A DNA stretch of 64,000 nt from an uncultured Lachnospiraceae bacterium (GTDB taxonomy: Bacteria; Bacillota; Clostridia; Lachnospirales; Lachnospiraceae): NCBI GenBank assembly GCA_910578825.1, contig CAJTSB010000012.1, positions 15,922 through 79,921 on the forward strand. Direction: 5' to 3'. The translations under genes were made by a program, and so were the position numbers. Shown one piece after another: positions 24,232 through 33,747 of the stretch (position 1 is the first letter of the stretch; every line of letters starts with the position of its first letter). The notes beneath the pieces are model-generated. The model did no database searches, was not told where the DNA came from, and saw nothing but the letters and a program-made list of their open reading frames with translations.

Positions 24232-27200
24232 TTATTTTACCGTCAGCGTAAATGTCATTTTCTTCTTATTGAAAGTCTTAACCGTGATGGTCGTCTTTCC
24301 TTTTTTCTTCGCCTTTATCTTTCCTTTGGCGTCTACCGTAGCAATTTTCCTCTTAGAGGAAGTGTACGTAATCTTATTGCTTGCCGTTCCCTTCGGCAGC
24401 GTTACCTTCAGGGTTGCCGATTTCCCTTTCTTCAAGGTTGCATTCTTTTTCTTGATTGCCTTCTTATTCAAAGTAACCTTGGAAATTTTCTTCGGCGCCT
24501 TCTTAACGGTAATTGTATACTCTGTAATCTTTCCGGTTATGTTATTCGTCGCTTTGACAACCGCTTTACCGGTCTTGAGCCCTTTTACCTGACCTGTTTT
24601 TGCATTTGTTATCTTAACGATCTTAGGTGCGGACGTCGTATAAGCGCAGCCATTGCTCTTGACAGAAAAGCTCTCCTTCAGACCAATGGTTGCTTTCTTC
24701 TTCGTAACAGTGAATGGTTTCAGCGCTCTGATCGCATTTTCCAGATTCCTCCTTGCTGCATCCACCTGTGCCTGTGTTGCCGCTTTATTGCTTAGAACTT
24801 CCTGTGCTGCTTTCAACGCTTTCTCAAACGCGCTCCAGCTTGCTGCCGTGTAACTGCCCTTCTTGTAATTCTTTGCCGCCGCATTGACAGAATTTGTCAA
24901 CGCCGCGACCGTCTCCGGTTTCGCGACGGTATCAACCGTGGGCGCTTTCGGCGTGTGCTCTACCTTCACCACCGTAAGGGACATTGCCGGAACCTGATAC
25001 GTCATAGACGCGCCGGACAAGGTTCGATTCGTTGTTACCGGGGCGATCTTCGTCGGTTCTGCCATCGTGTTCATATCCATAGCTTTTCCGGAAAGGGTAA
25101 TCAATTCTATCTTCGCCCCATCCTTGATACCCGGGTAATCCAGGGTAATCTCCCTGGGATAATCCGCATGGTTTACCAACTTGGTATACAGATAATTGTC
25201 ATCCTCAGAAGTCACATAATATAAATCGGTCTGATGTCCTCTTTTTTCATCATAGGAAGTCGTCTCGCCATTTCCGGCATCGTACTTCTGCAGCGTCGTG
25301 TTGATGATACGCTTGCCGTAGTTGTTGGAATACATGGTCTGCACATAGTAACTCGGCGTACCATAGCTGTTATAGGCGTCAAACTTAATCAGATTGTAAT
25401 CCCAGTCCCTGCACCCCTCACGTTCAAAGAGCGGCGCGTAAGATGCGTGGCGGACAATATCTCCGTTGCGCTCAAGTCCCGTCATGTAAGCCGCCTCGCT
25501 GATTGCGGTATCAAGCACATTTTCTTTTGTGGAAGTGAGATGTCCTGCATATTCACCGACAAATACATTGCTGCCGCCCTCATCCAGACGCTTGTAACTA
25601 TCATAAATGTAATCGGAATTGAGGAGCGTATTGCTGGCGTCTCCTCCATAATTGATGTAGTAATGCTCATCCACCAGGGTCTCTCCCGGCATATCTCTGT
25701 TGAGCCAGGTCCAGGCCGGCGTATCCTGCCTGCCCTGATAGTAAGGACCAGTCGAAGAAATCAATGTGATTTTCCGATCCCTATAATGTTCTTTGACATA
25801 GTTCTCCACATAATTTTTTATCCATTTAAAATTATCCTGATAAGAGATACCTTTATTGGGATCATCCCAGTTCTCATTACCGATACCGAGATAGTTCAAA
25901 TCGAACGGCGCCGCATGTCCGTTGGCAACACGTTTCTTTGCCCAGTATGCCTGCGTTTCGTCTTTGCTGTTTGGATCTCCCCAGCAGTAATCAATCAGGT
26001 GGGTTGCATGATCTGCAAACGGTTTCAACTGTTCTCCCTTGAGAGACACTCCCGCTGTATCCGTAAACTGGCAGAAGATTCCGGCGCTCAAAATCGGGAA
26101 TGCCTGTGCGCCCAGATCTTCACAGAGCGTAAGAATCTCATGATATCCAAACTGATAGGACATCATATAACCGTATTTATCCTCTGCCGTTCCATAATTC
26201 ACGGATTTCCATGGACTGCCCCAGTAACTTCCGATTGCCCTTCGCTCTTCCAATGGTCCAACAGAATCCTCCCAGTTGTAATAACCGTCTGTTCCATAAC
26301 TTCCCTCTACCACACAGCCGCCCGGAAAACGGATAAAGCCCGGTTTTAGCTGCTGCAGTTTTTCTACAAGGTCTTTTCTGAGCCCTGCGCCATAAGAGTA
26401 ATTTTTATTTCCATAGCCATAGCCGTCTGTGGGTATCAGAGATACCATATCAATATACATAGCGTCAGCTGCCCCCGCTCCCTCAAATGTGAGAACCAGG
26501 GTTCCAAGTTTCTCCGTAGTTCCGGTCAGAGACGCCGAAACCTTATTCCACTTTCCGTCTTTCTTCAAGGTAACGACTGCCTCGTTGGTAAGCGCCGCTC
26601 CGTCGTCATCCACAACCTTCACTTTTACATTTCCGGCATAGGCGCTGTCCGCTTTCATAAACATAGAGAAATCATATTTCGTACCTTTGCGGATTGCCAT
26701 TGCCGATTTATCCAGTGTTGCCCTTCCTACAAATCCATGATTGGACAAAGTCTGGTTACCGGTAATCTTCGCATAATTCTTATTGTTTGCATTCAATCCG
26801 TCTGTCCGCTCTACCACAAAACCGGCTGCATTGCTGCTGTTCCAATGGAGTTTCCAGGAATTCTGATCTCCCTTGACCTCCGGAGCAATGGTCTCATGAA
26901 GATTCTGGTAATTCTCAAAAGAATTGTTTTTCACAAGCTCTGCCGAGAGTCCGCCGTCTGCGGAACTGTTAATGTCTTCATAAAACACCCCGTACAATTC
27001 CTGACTGATGTCCACGCCTCTCTTCGTCCGGTCAATCGTCATCTGATACTCTGTAGTGTCTTTCGACAGTACCAGAAATTCTACATCTTTGTCTGTCTTG
27101 ACCTCAGGTTTCCCCGCCTTGCTGCAGGTCGCCGTCAGAGTCACCTTCGTATTCCCTGCCGGAGGTGTGATTACGCCATCATCCGAAATAACATCCGTGT

Positions 27201-28446
27201 TCTTGCTCTTCCAGCTTACAAGTACCTGATCATTGATCATTTTAGACGCAAGCGTCAGTTTGTCATAAACACGACTGGATATCCTGCCTTCCCTCACTTC
27301 CGGAATTTCCAGAGAATTTGCCGCAGCCGCTACCACGAATTCATCACTGATGTCGGAATAGACTTTCCAACGGTACACGCCGCTGCCAACCGCGCCGTCG
27401 GCAACTGTCATATTCATACGAATGGATGTTGCCGTTATCGGCTGCTCTAACGTAATCTGATTATACTGATTATATTTGGAGTAATTCTTTTTATTGGATT
27501 TTATCTGCGCTTTCTGCCAGCCGCCATTGCCATTTTTATATTCGAATTCTACTTTGGACGGAATTTTCAGACCGGCATCACTGCCATGCCAATATACCTG
27601 AAATGTCTTCGTTGTCAACGCTGCACCCCAGTCATACTGAAGCCAATGCACGGAACCGGGTGCGCTGTAATAATTTCCCCAGCCCATTCCATTCCCATCC
27701 TTGTCTATTCTCGTATCAACAGAAGCGGTCGGATTAAAATCAGGATCGTTGATGCCCTCTACCCTGTCCCAATCCGCCACGTAATCCGTGCTTGGAACAG
27801 CATAAACTGCCGCATCCGTCAACTGTAAATCCGGACTGGGCGTTTCCGGCGTTACTACCGTTGGTTTCGGAAAATCTGCCGGAATATCACCAAGAAGTTT
27901 CCAATCCCTGACAGCGACAGCAATTTTATTGTTGTTCAACTTTCCATGCGTCATGGTAACGCGAATCTTCGAAGTTGTGACCGGTTCAAACGCATAGGAT
28001 TTTTCCTGATTTTTCACAAGCGTCCAATCGCCTTTGCGAGTCACTTCCTGCCATCCTCCGGCGTCCGTTGCATATTCCACCTTGATAGCGGTCGGGAGTA
28101 AAACTCCGCCATTATCATCAAAAAACAGGACGCTCATGCCGTTAATCTCTGCTCTCCTGCTGCCAAGGTCATACATCATCCACTGATCCTGTGACAGAAG
28201 GTTCGGGTCCCCCCATCCGTTCCAGAATGATACCATATCCTCATCTGCAAACTTTTCCGGACCCTGCCCCGGATTATAATAGCTTACGGAAGGCGTCGCA
28301 TAATCACGAAGCGTCGGATTCTCTGCTTCCTCCCATTTTTCCGCTGCCACTGCTATATTCGGCAATGTCGATGCGGGAATCGAAGTAAAAAGCAGCGCCC
28401 CTGCCAACAACAGCCCCACTGCCCCTCGTAACTTTTTAAACATCAT
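24232..28446 (-). CDS. Secreted multidomain alpha-L-arabinofuranosidase (GH51)
   Basis: A 1404-residue extracellular enzyme that releases arabinose from arabinan or arabinoxylan. Order: signal peptide (1-34), two F5/8 type C-like carbohydrate-binding domains (about 38-195 and 210-370), an Ig-like segment (about 375-465), GH51 start DRTKRGVDISQELYGVFYED (about 470), an inserted CBM4_9-like domain (about 530-675), and the catalytic barrel with FIRFPGGCVVEG (about 705), acid/base Glu in GIGNENW (about 857) and nucleophile Glu in VFVGEYAGH (about 963). Then come the C-terminal beta domain (to about 1165), a FIVAR-like helical module (about 1165-1245), and Lys-rich Ig-like repeats to the end. No sortase motif. 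The basic tail closely matches that of the GH43 protein at 39-43 kb and may hold both to the cell wall. Confidence 0.88.
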   Translation of the reverse strand: MMFKKLRGAVGLLLAGALLFTSIPASTLPNIAVAAEKWEEAENPTLRDYATPSVSYYNPGQGPEKFADEDMVSFWNGWGDPNLLSQDQWMMYDLGSRRAEINGMSVLFFDDNGGVLLPTAIKVEYATDAGGWQEVTRKGDWTLVKNQEKSYAFEPVTTSKIRVTMTHGKLNNNKIAVAVRDWKLLGDIPADFPKPTVVTPETPSPDLQLTDAAVYAVPSTDYVADWDRVEGINDPDFNPTASVDTRIDKDGNGMGWGNYYSAPGSVHWLQYDWGAALTTKTFQVYWHGSDAGLKIPSKVEFEYKNGNGGWQKAQIKSNKKNYSKYNQYNQITLEQPITATSIRMNMTVADGAVGSGVYRWKVYSDISDEFVVAAAANSLEIPEVREGRISSRVYDKLTLASKMINDQVLVSWKSKNTDVISDDGVITPPAGNTKVTLTATCSKAGKPEVKTDKDVEFLVLSKDTTEYQMTIDRTKRGVDISQELYGVFYEDINSSADGGLSAELVKNNSFENYQNLHETIAPEVKGDQNSWKLHWNSSNAAGFVVERTDGLNANNKNYAKITGNQTLSNHGFVGRATLDKSAMAIRKGTKYDFSMFMKADSAYAGNVKVKVVDDDGAALTNEAVVTLKKDGKWNKVSASLTGTTEKLGTLVLTFEGAGAADAMYIDMVSLIPTDGYGYGNKNYSYGAGLRKDLVEKLQQLKPGFIRFPGGCVVEGSYGTDGYYNWEDSVGPLEERRAIGSYWGSPWKSVNYGTAEDKYGYMMSYQFGYHEILTLCEDLGAQAFPILSAGIFCQFTDTAGVSLKGEQLKPFADHATHLIDYCWGDPNSKDETQAYWAKKRVANGHAAPFDLNYLGIGNENWDDPNKGISYQDNFKWIKNYVENYVKEHYRDRKITLISSTGPYYQGRQDTPAWTWLNRDMPGETLVDEHYYINYGGDASNTLLNSDYIYDSYKRLDEGGSNVFVGEYAGHLTSTKENVLDTAISEAAYMTGLERNGDIVRHASYAPLFEREGCRDWDYNLIKFDAYNSYGTPSYYVQTMYSNNYGKRIINTTLQKYDAGNGETTSYDEKRGHQTDLYYVTSEDDNYLYTKLVNHADYPREITLDYPGIKDGAKIELITLSGKAMDMNTMAEPTKIAPVTTNRTLSGASMTYQVPAMSLTVVKVEHTPKAPTVDTVAKPETVAALTNSVNAAAKNYKKGSYTAASWSAFEKALKAAQEVLSNKAATQAQVDAARRNLENAIRALKPFTVTKKKATIGLKESFSVKSNGCAYTTSAPKIVKITNAKTGQVKGLKTGKAVVKATNNITGKITEYTITVKKAPKKISKVTLNKKAIKKKNATLKKGKSATLKVTLPKGTASNKITYTSSKRKIATVDAKGKIKAKKKGKTTITVKTFNKKKMTFTLTVK

Positions 28447-28525
28447 AGTCCTTCTCCTTTCCTTCTACAACACAGAATTTCCCCTGTCCCTTTTTACTGT
28501 ATGTTATCAATAATTATAACAAAAG

Positions 28526-28553
28526 AAAAAAAGCTGCTAAATGCAACTTTTTT
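28526..28553 (-). terminator. Terminator of the LytTR/ABC transporter operon
   Basis: AAAAAGTTGC and GCAGCTTTTT (minus strand) form a 10-bp stem with one G-U pair and a T-rich tail, 35 bases after the permease stop. Confidence 0.7.
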
Positions 28554-28588
28554 AATATTGTAGAATATATTTAAGGTCTTCCCTTTCA

Positions 28589-29380
28589 CTACACCGCCAG
28601 ATCTTTCTTCCTATATACCAAATGCGCGGCGCACACGGAGCCTGCCAGCACAATGATTCCCAAAACCACCGCAGAAACATAAATATCACCTGTGCCAAGT
28701 AAATCTGCGGCATTTGCATAGGAGAACGGACTGAAGAATTTATAATCCGATAAATCGGGAAGAATCCGCGCCATCAAATCATAGGCATAAAGAAATAATA
28801 CCAATCCCAGTGCAAGACCCGGTTTATTTTTTCTCTGAAATGCGGATAAGGCAAAACAGAGTCCTGCCAGCTCAAGCTGCATCAAAAGCTGCATGAAGTG
28901 ATAAAGTACAAATTCATTTACCGGCATCTCCTCTCCCAAACCCAGGATAGCCAGAAGATACAGACATACGCAAAGAACGTTAAATAGTATAATTTGCGAC
29001 ATAATCGCCAACCACTTGGCCATTACCGCCTTTCCCCTTGCGATTGGCAGAGAAAACAGAAATTCACTGGTATGCCCGTCCTCTTCCTTAGACAGCATAT
29101 TTGCACTGACAACTGCCGCGAACATCGCGCCGCCCAATGCGTGAATCGTGCCGATTTCCGTGGCATAAAACCCCTTTAAAGTAGCAATGCTCAACTGGCT
29201 CATGCCAAACGCATCCGAAAACGCTCCCATGGAGGCAAAATTTTCCGCCATATTCTCCATACTCTCCTGCATACCGGAAAAAAGCAGAATGCACATAGCC
29301 CCCATCCCACCCACGCATAAAGCCCAGATGAGCAGACTCTTACGGTATTCCTTTATCTCATGCTTATAAATTGTAACCAT
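28589..29380 (-). CDS. ABC-2 type permease
   Basis: A 263-residue membrane protein with six hydrophobic segments (about 18-40, 75-100, 115-140, 150-175, 190-210, 235-255). It begins MVTIYKHEIKEYRKSLLIWAL, typical of ABC-2 permeases with an N-terminal amphipathic part. The ATG at 29380 follows GGAGG and overlaps the ATPase gene by 17 bp; the longer open frame has no ribosome site. With the upstream ATPase it forms an exporter, perhaps for self-protection or peptide export. It is the last gene of the LytTR operon. Confidence 0.85.
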   Translation of the reverse strand: MVTIYKHEIKEYRKSLLIWALCVGGMGAMCILLFSGMQESMENMAENFASMGAFSDAFGMSQLSIATLKGFYATEIGTIHALGGAMFAAVVSANMLSKEEDGHTSEFLFSLPIARGKAVMAKWLAIMSQIILFNVLCVCLYLLAILGLGEEMPVNEFVLYHFMQLLMQLELAGLCFALSAFQRKNKPGLALGLVLFLYAYDLMARILPDLSDYKFFSPFSYANAADLLGTGDIYVSAVVLGIIVLAGSVCAAHLVYRKKDLAV

Positions 29381-30215
29381 CACAAACCTCCGTTTCCGCA
29401 TAGAAATGCATAAATATTTCATCCAGAGAAAGCTCCTCGATCAGGATATCCTGAATATCATATCCTGCAAGTGTTTGCATCAGCTCGTTGAGATTTCCCT
29501 CAAAAATATAGTTCTCATGCCTGCCGTCCCTGAGCAGTTTCACTCTCTTGGCATTTGTCTTTGTTATATTCGCAACTGAATCGACGCACAGCAGCCTGCC
29601 CTCCTTCATAATTGCCGTATTCTTACAGTAATTCTTTATCTCGGAGAGTACATGGGTGGAGAGCATACAGGTTGCTCCCTCTTTCACATATTCGCGAATG
29701 AGGTTAAAAAATTCACTCTGCATCAACGGATCCAGTCCGCTGGTCGGCTCATCAAACACAAACAATTTTGGTCTGTGCTGCATGGCGCAGACAATCCCCA
29801 CCTTCTTGCGGTTTCCCAGAGATAAATCACTGATTTTCTTATCCATGTCCACTTTCAACCGCTCACACAGTTTTTCCGCTTCTCTGCGGCAATCTCTTTT
29901 TCTTACATCCGCAGCCATACGAATCACGTCTTTGACTTTCATCCCCGGATAAAACATGGTTTCCGAAGGCATATAACCAATCTCACTTAAAATATCTTCC
30001 CTGTTCTTCTGAATATCTTTGCCCAAAATATGGATACTCCCTGCCTGAAACTGAATCAACCCCAGCATGGAACGGATGGTCGTAGATTTGCCCGCCCCAT
30101 TGGGCCCCAGAAATCCAAAGATATCTCCTTCTTCCACCTGAAAGCTTACTTCTGACACGCCCCGGTGTTTCCCGTAATTTTTCGTCAGACTGTCAATCTC
30201 AATCACATTTCGCAT
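29364..30215 (-). CDS. ABC transporter ATP-binding protein
   Basis: A 283-residue ATPase of the CcmA/DrrA-like group that pairs with ABC-2 permeases. Walker A is GPNGAGKST (about 38-46); the signature is the degenerate LSLGNRKKVGIV; Walker B is KLFVFDEPTSGLDPL; the switch His is in STHVLSE. The C-terminal 70 residues form the usual extra domain. AAGGAGG precedes the ATG, and the gene overlaps the DUF3021 gene by 17 bp. Confidence 0.92.
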   Translation of the reverse strand: MRNVIEIDSLTKNYGKHRGVSEVSFQVEEGDIFGFLGPNGAGKSTTIRSMLGLIQFQAGSIHILGKDIQKNREDILSEIGYMPSETMFYPGMKVKDVIRMAADVRKRDCRREAEKLCERLKVDMDKKISDLSLGNRKKVGIVCAMQHRPKLFVFDEPTSGLDPLMQSEFFNLIREYVKEGATCMLSTHVLSEIKNYCKNTAIMKEGRLLCVDSVANITKTNAKRVKLLRDGRHENYIFEGNLNELMQTLAGYDIQDILIEELSLDEIFMHFYAETEVCDGYNL

Positions 30216-30681
30216 GTTCTGTCCTCCTTGCCTGAAAAGCCCTTAAATTATCATTCATTATTTTATCATCAATCTTTCTCTTTGCCTTATAAACGAGAAA
30301 TACACATATATAAAGAAATACTACATACCCAAAAAACAACACGCTTATCCATACTGTTTTTCCAAACCAGCCGCCCAGAACAGAAATGCCTGCGTATACA
30401 AGGGAACAGAGCCCAACACAAACCATTTCTCTTCCCCTCAACACTTCTCCTTCATCAAAATTTGACATCAGGTAAACCTGCACATATCCCATCACATACG
30501 TCAGAAAAATCATTTCCGCCATATGGAGGATGCTCGCCTGTGTGCTCCCCATTAATATTTGGTACACACAATAGAAAAACAATATGGCAAAAAAATACAA
30601 ACAAGATTTAAATTCAATTGCAATCTCCGTTGTCAGATAATGCTCCCATACCGCCAGCAATTTTCTATGTTTATCCATCAT
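30199..30681 (-). CDS. DUF3021 family membrane protein
   Basis: A 160-residue protein with four transmembrane segments (about 25-45, 55-75, 88-108, 112-135) and a charged C-terminus. Small membrane proteins encoded right after a LytTR regulator act as its inhibitor in LytTR regulatory systems such as HdrRM and BrsRM of streptococci. It overlaps the LytTR gene by 11 bp and the ATPase gene by 17 bp, so stoichiometric, coupled expression is likely. Inhibitor function is inferred from context. Confidence 0.75.
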   Translation of the reverse strand: MMDKHRKLLAVWEHYLTTEIAIEFKSCLYFFAILFFYCVYQILMGSTQASILHMAEMIFLTYVMGYVQVYLMSNFDEGEVLRGREMVCVGLCSLVYAGISVLGGWFGKTVWISVLFFGYVVFLYICVFLVYKAKRKIDDKIMNDNLRAFQARRTEHAKCD

Positions 30682-31120
30682 TTCTGCCCCCTTTTAACCG
30701 TTTCCTGAAATCAGATGCATAAGTTCTGGATATCATGATATGTTCTCCGTTGCACATAACCGAATCAATGCGATTTGAAGGCAGGCTTTTCAGGCTTTGC
30801 ACCTTATCAATATTGATTATCATAGATTTACTGCATCGAAAATAATTAATGGCATGTAAAATCTCCTCTAATTTATTTAATGTAACATCCATAGCATACA
30901 CATCTTCCTCCGTATAGGCATATGTTTTGCCATCCACACTCTCAAAATACAGTATTTTATCAACATCCAGCACTACATGCGTTTTCTCTTTCCAACCCAT
31001 GAGTTTTGCCTGTCCTCCATACAAGAATTTCCAGATTCGTTCCACTTCCGGCGTCATCCGGCAGTAACGCAGGATGACCTCGTCTTCTCCCTCCGTAATT
31101 CTCTCGACCTTGTATTTCAT
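30671..31120 (-). CDS. LytTR-family DNA-binding regulator
   Basis: A 149-residue protein whose C-terminal LytTR domain is visible from about 45: KTHVVLDVDKILYFESVDGKTYAYT, the DVTLNKLEEIL helix, FRCSKSMIINIDKVQSL and the final strand ISRTYASDFRKRL. There is no receiver domain, so it is not a normal two-component regulator. The ATG has GGAGG upstream. It heads the operon with DUF3021 and an ABC exporter; two AAGTGC direct repeats 21 bp apart lie upstream of its promoter, fitting self-activation. Confidence 0.88.
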   Translation of the reverse strand: MKYKVERITEGEDEVILRYCRMTPEVERIWKFLYGGQAKLMGWKEKTHVVLDVDKILYFESVDGKTYAYTEEDVYAMDVTLNKLEEILHAINYFRCSKSMIINIDKVQSLKSLPSNRIDSVMCNGEHIMISRTYASDFRKRLKGGRNDG

Positions 31121-31156
31121 TTCCTGCCTCCCTGCCCTCCATGAAAATTTTTTCTA

Positions 31157-31185
31157 ATTTTACCAGACTTGCATACACAAGACAA
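31157..31185 (-). promoter_or_regulatory. Promoter of the LytTR operon
   Basis: On the minus strand TTGTCT (31180-31185) and TAAAAT (31157-31162) have a 17-base spacer, about 37 bp before the start codon. Confidence 0.65.
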
Positions 31186-31202
31186 TCTATTCTCTGTAAA
31201 CT

Positions 31203-31229
31203 GCACTTATTGACCGTTAAGGCGCACTT
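31203..31229 (-). promoter_or_regulatory. Candidate LytTR box (direct repeats two turns apart)
   Basis: AAGTGC with a following YTTA-like tail occurs at 31224-31229 and 31203-31208 (minus strand), 21 bp start to start. LytTR proteins bind imperfect 9-bp direct repeats spaced by about two helical turns, normally just upstream of the -35 box. The repeats end 17 bp before the -35 here. Confidence 0.5.
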
Positions 31230-31273
31230 TCAGACATATCCTTATATTATAAATAATTTTCTTTGTACAACAA

Positions 31274-31316
31274 AGGAGTTGCCACTTTTAGATATTTTCC
31301 CATAGTGACAACTCCT
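31274..31316 (-). terminator. Terminator of the DegV gene
   Basis: AGGAGTTG (31274-31281) pairs with CAACTCCT (31309-31316), with an additional CACT/AGTG helix; TTTG follows on the minus strand. Confidence 0.65.
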
Positions 31317-31341
31317 GTTATTCCTAAATACAACGGCAGTT

Positions 31342-32187
31342 TTATGCAATAAACAACACACCAAGCGTTCCCGGTCCGCAGTGGCTGGAGATGACTCCTC
31401 CCGCACAGGTCTCCAGAATCTCGTCAAATACGCTCAGACTTTCCAGATAATCCCGCACGCTCTTGACAATTTCGCCATCATTGACAGAATGTGTAATAAA
31501 TACGCGCGCCGGACGTGCTGCTTTTAACTCTTCTTCCATATCCTGCACATACGTTTTTATTACTTTGACAATATTGCCACGATATTTCCTTTCCACTTCC
31601 ATCTTCCCGTCTACAACCACAATCTTTGGATGCAGTTTCAACATTCCTCCCGCCAATGCCGCCACTCCGCTGCACCTGCCGCCGCGATGCAGATACGTAA
31701 GCGTGTCCACGACGAAACTGCTGCGCACCCTTGGACGCAATTCTTCCAGTCTCTTTAAAATCTCTTCGGCACACATCCCTTCCTTGGCCATGCAGGCAGC
31801 CTCCACAACCAAAAGCCCGATTCCGGTAGACAGATTCGCAGAATTAAACGCAAAAGCGCGTTTCTCTGCGTCCAATTCCTCAATCGCAAGGCGCATGATA
31901 TTGAGAGAGGACGACATTGTCTCTGATATAGAAAAACATATTACTTCATTTCCATCCGCAAGCAGTTTCCCAATACGCTCGACTGCATCTTCCAGAGAAG
32001 GCGCTGCCGTCTTTGGCGTGCTCTTATGCTCGTCGGACCACGCAAAAATTTCTGACGGTGTGATATCGACGCCATCCCTGTGATCCTCATCTCCCAGCAG
32101 CACATGCAAGGGAAGAATTTCAATTCCATACTGCTTTGCTAACTCCTGCGACAAGTCACAGGTGCTGTCTGATAAAATTTTAACCAT
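31342..32187 (-). CDS. DegV family protein (fatty-acid binding)
   Basis: A 281-residue soluble protein. The family binds a single fatty acid in a deep cleft; some members (FakB) present it to the fatty acid kinase FakA. Seen: VKILSDSTCDLSQELAKQYGIEILPLHV, DGVDITPSEIFAW, TSAAPSLE-like loop (KTAAPSLEDAVERI), the SISETMSSSLN segment with the conserved Ser, VVDTLTYLHRGGRCSG and FITHSVNDGE. No fakA is in the window. Its nearness to the fatty acid operon (8 kb) may be coincidental. Confidence 0.9.
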   Translation of the reverse strand: MVKILSDSTCDLSQELAKQYGIEILPLHVLLGDEDHRDGVDITPSEIFAWSDEHKSTPKTAAPSLEDAVERIGKLLADGNEVICFSISETMSSSLNIMRLAIEELDAEKRAFAFNSANLSTGIGLLVVEAACMAKEGMCAEEILKRLEELRPRVRSSFVVDTLTYLHRGGRCSGVAALAGGMLKLHPKIVVVDGKMEVERKYRGNIVKVIKTYVQDMEEELKAARPARVFITHSVNDGEIVKSVRDYLESLSVFDEILETCAGGVISSHCGPGTLGVLFIA

Positions 32188-32289
32188 AATATTCTCTCTT
32201 TTCTTTTTATTTAGAACCTCTATCCATGATACCTGTTATGTCCTCTTTTTGCAAGGACATCCTGCACACCGCACAAAACCCTTAGAAAA

Positions 32290-32330
32290 AAGAAGACCCC
32301 CAGACATTCCTGTCTGAGAGCCTCCTTATA
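32290..32330 (-). terminator. Terminator of the sigma/RsgI-like operon
   Basis: CAGACA (32301-32306) pairs with TGTCTG (32311-32316) inside a longer imperfect stem; on the minus strand a TCTTCTTTTTT tail follows. Confidence 0.75.
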
Positions 32331-32358
32331 AGGGAGTTCCACTCATATATGTAATATC

Positions 32359-33747
32359 TTATTGGCACATTTCGCATTGCTCCGAAGGATCCGGCTGTGT
32401 CAACTGATCTTCCTCCGGATCTACGGATTCGCTTTCCTCATTCACCATTGTTTGTTCCAGTTTTCCCAAATCGTCCTCGTCGGGCTCTTCTGAGATCTTT
32501 GGTTCATCCGAACCACCCTCTTCCGGCAACATGGCAGGATTTTCCGGTTCAGAAGAACCGTTTCCTGGCGTCACCGGTTTTCCCGACTCACCTGGTGTGT
32601 TATCTCCCGGCGGTACAGAAGGATCCTCTGGTTTCGCGGAACCACCTCCCGGCGGCTCTCCCACAGCACCTTCCGGCACGATTGGTTTTCCGTCACTCGG
32701 TTGTTTGGGAACGCTTATATTTGATGGGGAAGAATCCCCTGTCTGTTTCGTATCATTTAAACCTTCCGGTTCACCTGATTTTTGGTCATCTGTATTCCCT
32801 TCTTGACTGCTCTTATCTCCTTGCGCATCCTTCTTTCCATTCTTCCCGGATGATTTATCTCCTGTTTCCTCCGGCTTTGTTTTATCCTTGTCTGATGCCT
32901 CTGCCGCATCATCCCCTGACGTCTGTTCCGTTTCTTTCTGCAAGGAAGAGTCTACCGGTGTCTGCGCTGCATCCCCGTTCTTCTGCTGCGCTGCGCGCTC
33001 CTTCTCCGACGCGGCTGACAATTTCAACTCTAAAGAAGTATAATCCTGACAATACTGTATCAGTTCCATTACGGACATCTGTTGTACCAGCTTTTCATCC
33101 ATTCCGCAGCTCTTCGTCAATTCTGCCTCCAGCAGTTTCCGCCCCTGATGCTCTGACCTGCTCTGTACTTCCTGAAAAGCTGTCGTAACGCCAGAAACCT
33201 TCAACTCTGTGAGTTTTCGGTCGATCCCTTCTCCCAGCGTACGCTCCAGATTTTCACAAATAAGTTTATCCGGTGCAGCGAGTGTTACCAAAATCCCTCC
33301 ATTTTCACAGAGGTACGACTTCTCCACAACATCCTGGATGAGCACATCCACCAACTCCTGTACCGATTCCCGTTTCTTCCACTTCAACTCTTTTACAACA
33401 TCTTTTCCATCCTGATTTAATCCTTTTAAACGTTTTACCTGATGCGCCTCATTCATCTCAATCTGAATACTGGGATTGATGTCAAGAACCATATACACGG
33501 ATTTCTCTTTCTGCCCCAGCACGCCAAAGATACATAAGCAGAGGACTGCCAGGGTTGCACAAAATGATAATGCATATCCCGGAAATCTTCCTGTATTAAC
33601 TTTTCCGCTCGCGGAAGGTCTCTCCGATTCTGCCTTTGCCCAGACAACCTCCTGTTTCCTGCTCTCTTCCCACACTGCTTCAAATAAATCTGGTGACAGT
33701 TCCGAAAATCCATCCTCTATTCTCTTTTTCAATTCCTTCTTTTTCAT
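32359..33747 (-). CDS. RsgI-like transmembrane anti-sigma factor with long disordered tail
   Basis: A 462-residue protein: cytoplasmic N-terminus (1-55), one transmembrane helix (57-78), then YMVLDINPSIQIEMN with Asn 91-Pro 92. In RsgI proteins this NPS site self-cleaves between Asn and Pro and primes regulated proteolysis. The extracellular domain continues to about 230. The last 200 residues are a low-complexity Lys/Glu then Pro/Gly/Ser/Asp-rich tail ending in CEMCQ, with a terminal CXXC. No carbohydrate-binding module is attached, unlike clostridial RsgI proteins that sense polysaccharides. It overlaps the ECF sigma gene by 4 bp (ATGA), so it is that factor's likely anti-sigma. Confidence 0.8.
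   Translation of the reverse strand: MKKKELKKRIEDGFSELSPDLFEAVWEESRKQEVVWAKAESERPSASGKVNTGRFPGYALSFCATLAVLCLCIFGVLGQKEKSVYMVLDINPSIQIEMNEAHQVKRLKGLNQDGKDVVKELKWKKRESVQELVDVLIQDVVEKSYLCENGGILVTLAAPDKLICENLERTLGEGIDRKLTELKVSGVTTAFQEVQSRSEHQGRKLLEAELTKSCGMDEKLVQQMSVMELIQYCQDYTSLELKLSAASEKERAAQQKNGDAAQTPVDSSLQKETEQTSGDDAAEASDKDKTKPEETGDKSSGKNGKKDAQGDKSSQEGNTDDQKSGEPEGLNDTKQTGDSSPSNISVPKQPSDGKPIVPEGAVGEPPGGGSAKPEDPSVPPGDNTPGESGKPVTPGNGSSEPENPAMLPEEGGSDEPKISEEPDEDDLGKLEQTMVNEESESVDPEEDQLTQPDPSEQCEMCQ

Noticed and set aside
25234..26349. Long open frame on the plus strand opposite the GH51 gene
   Set aside because: It is antisense to a domain-rich gene, has no ribosome site and its translation shows no family features. 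The same applies to plus-strand frames at 14559-15584, 20109-21008 and 54052-55077.
24016..28446. Common operon of GH51 and acpP
   Set aside because: A strong hairpin terminator and a separate -10 box lie between them.
31342..32187. DegV protein as part of a fatty acid kinase system
   Set aside because: No fakA gene is nearby and no regulatory link to the fatty acid operon is visible, so only the general family role is given.
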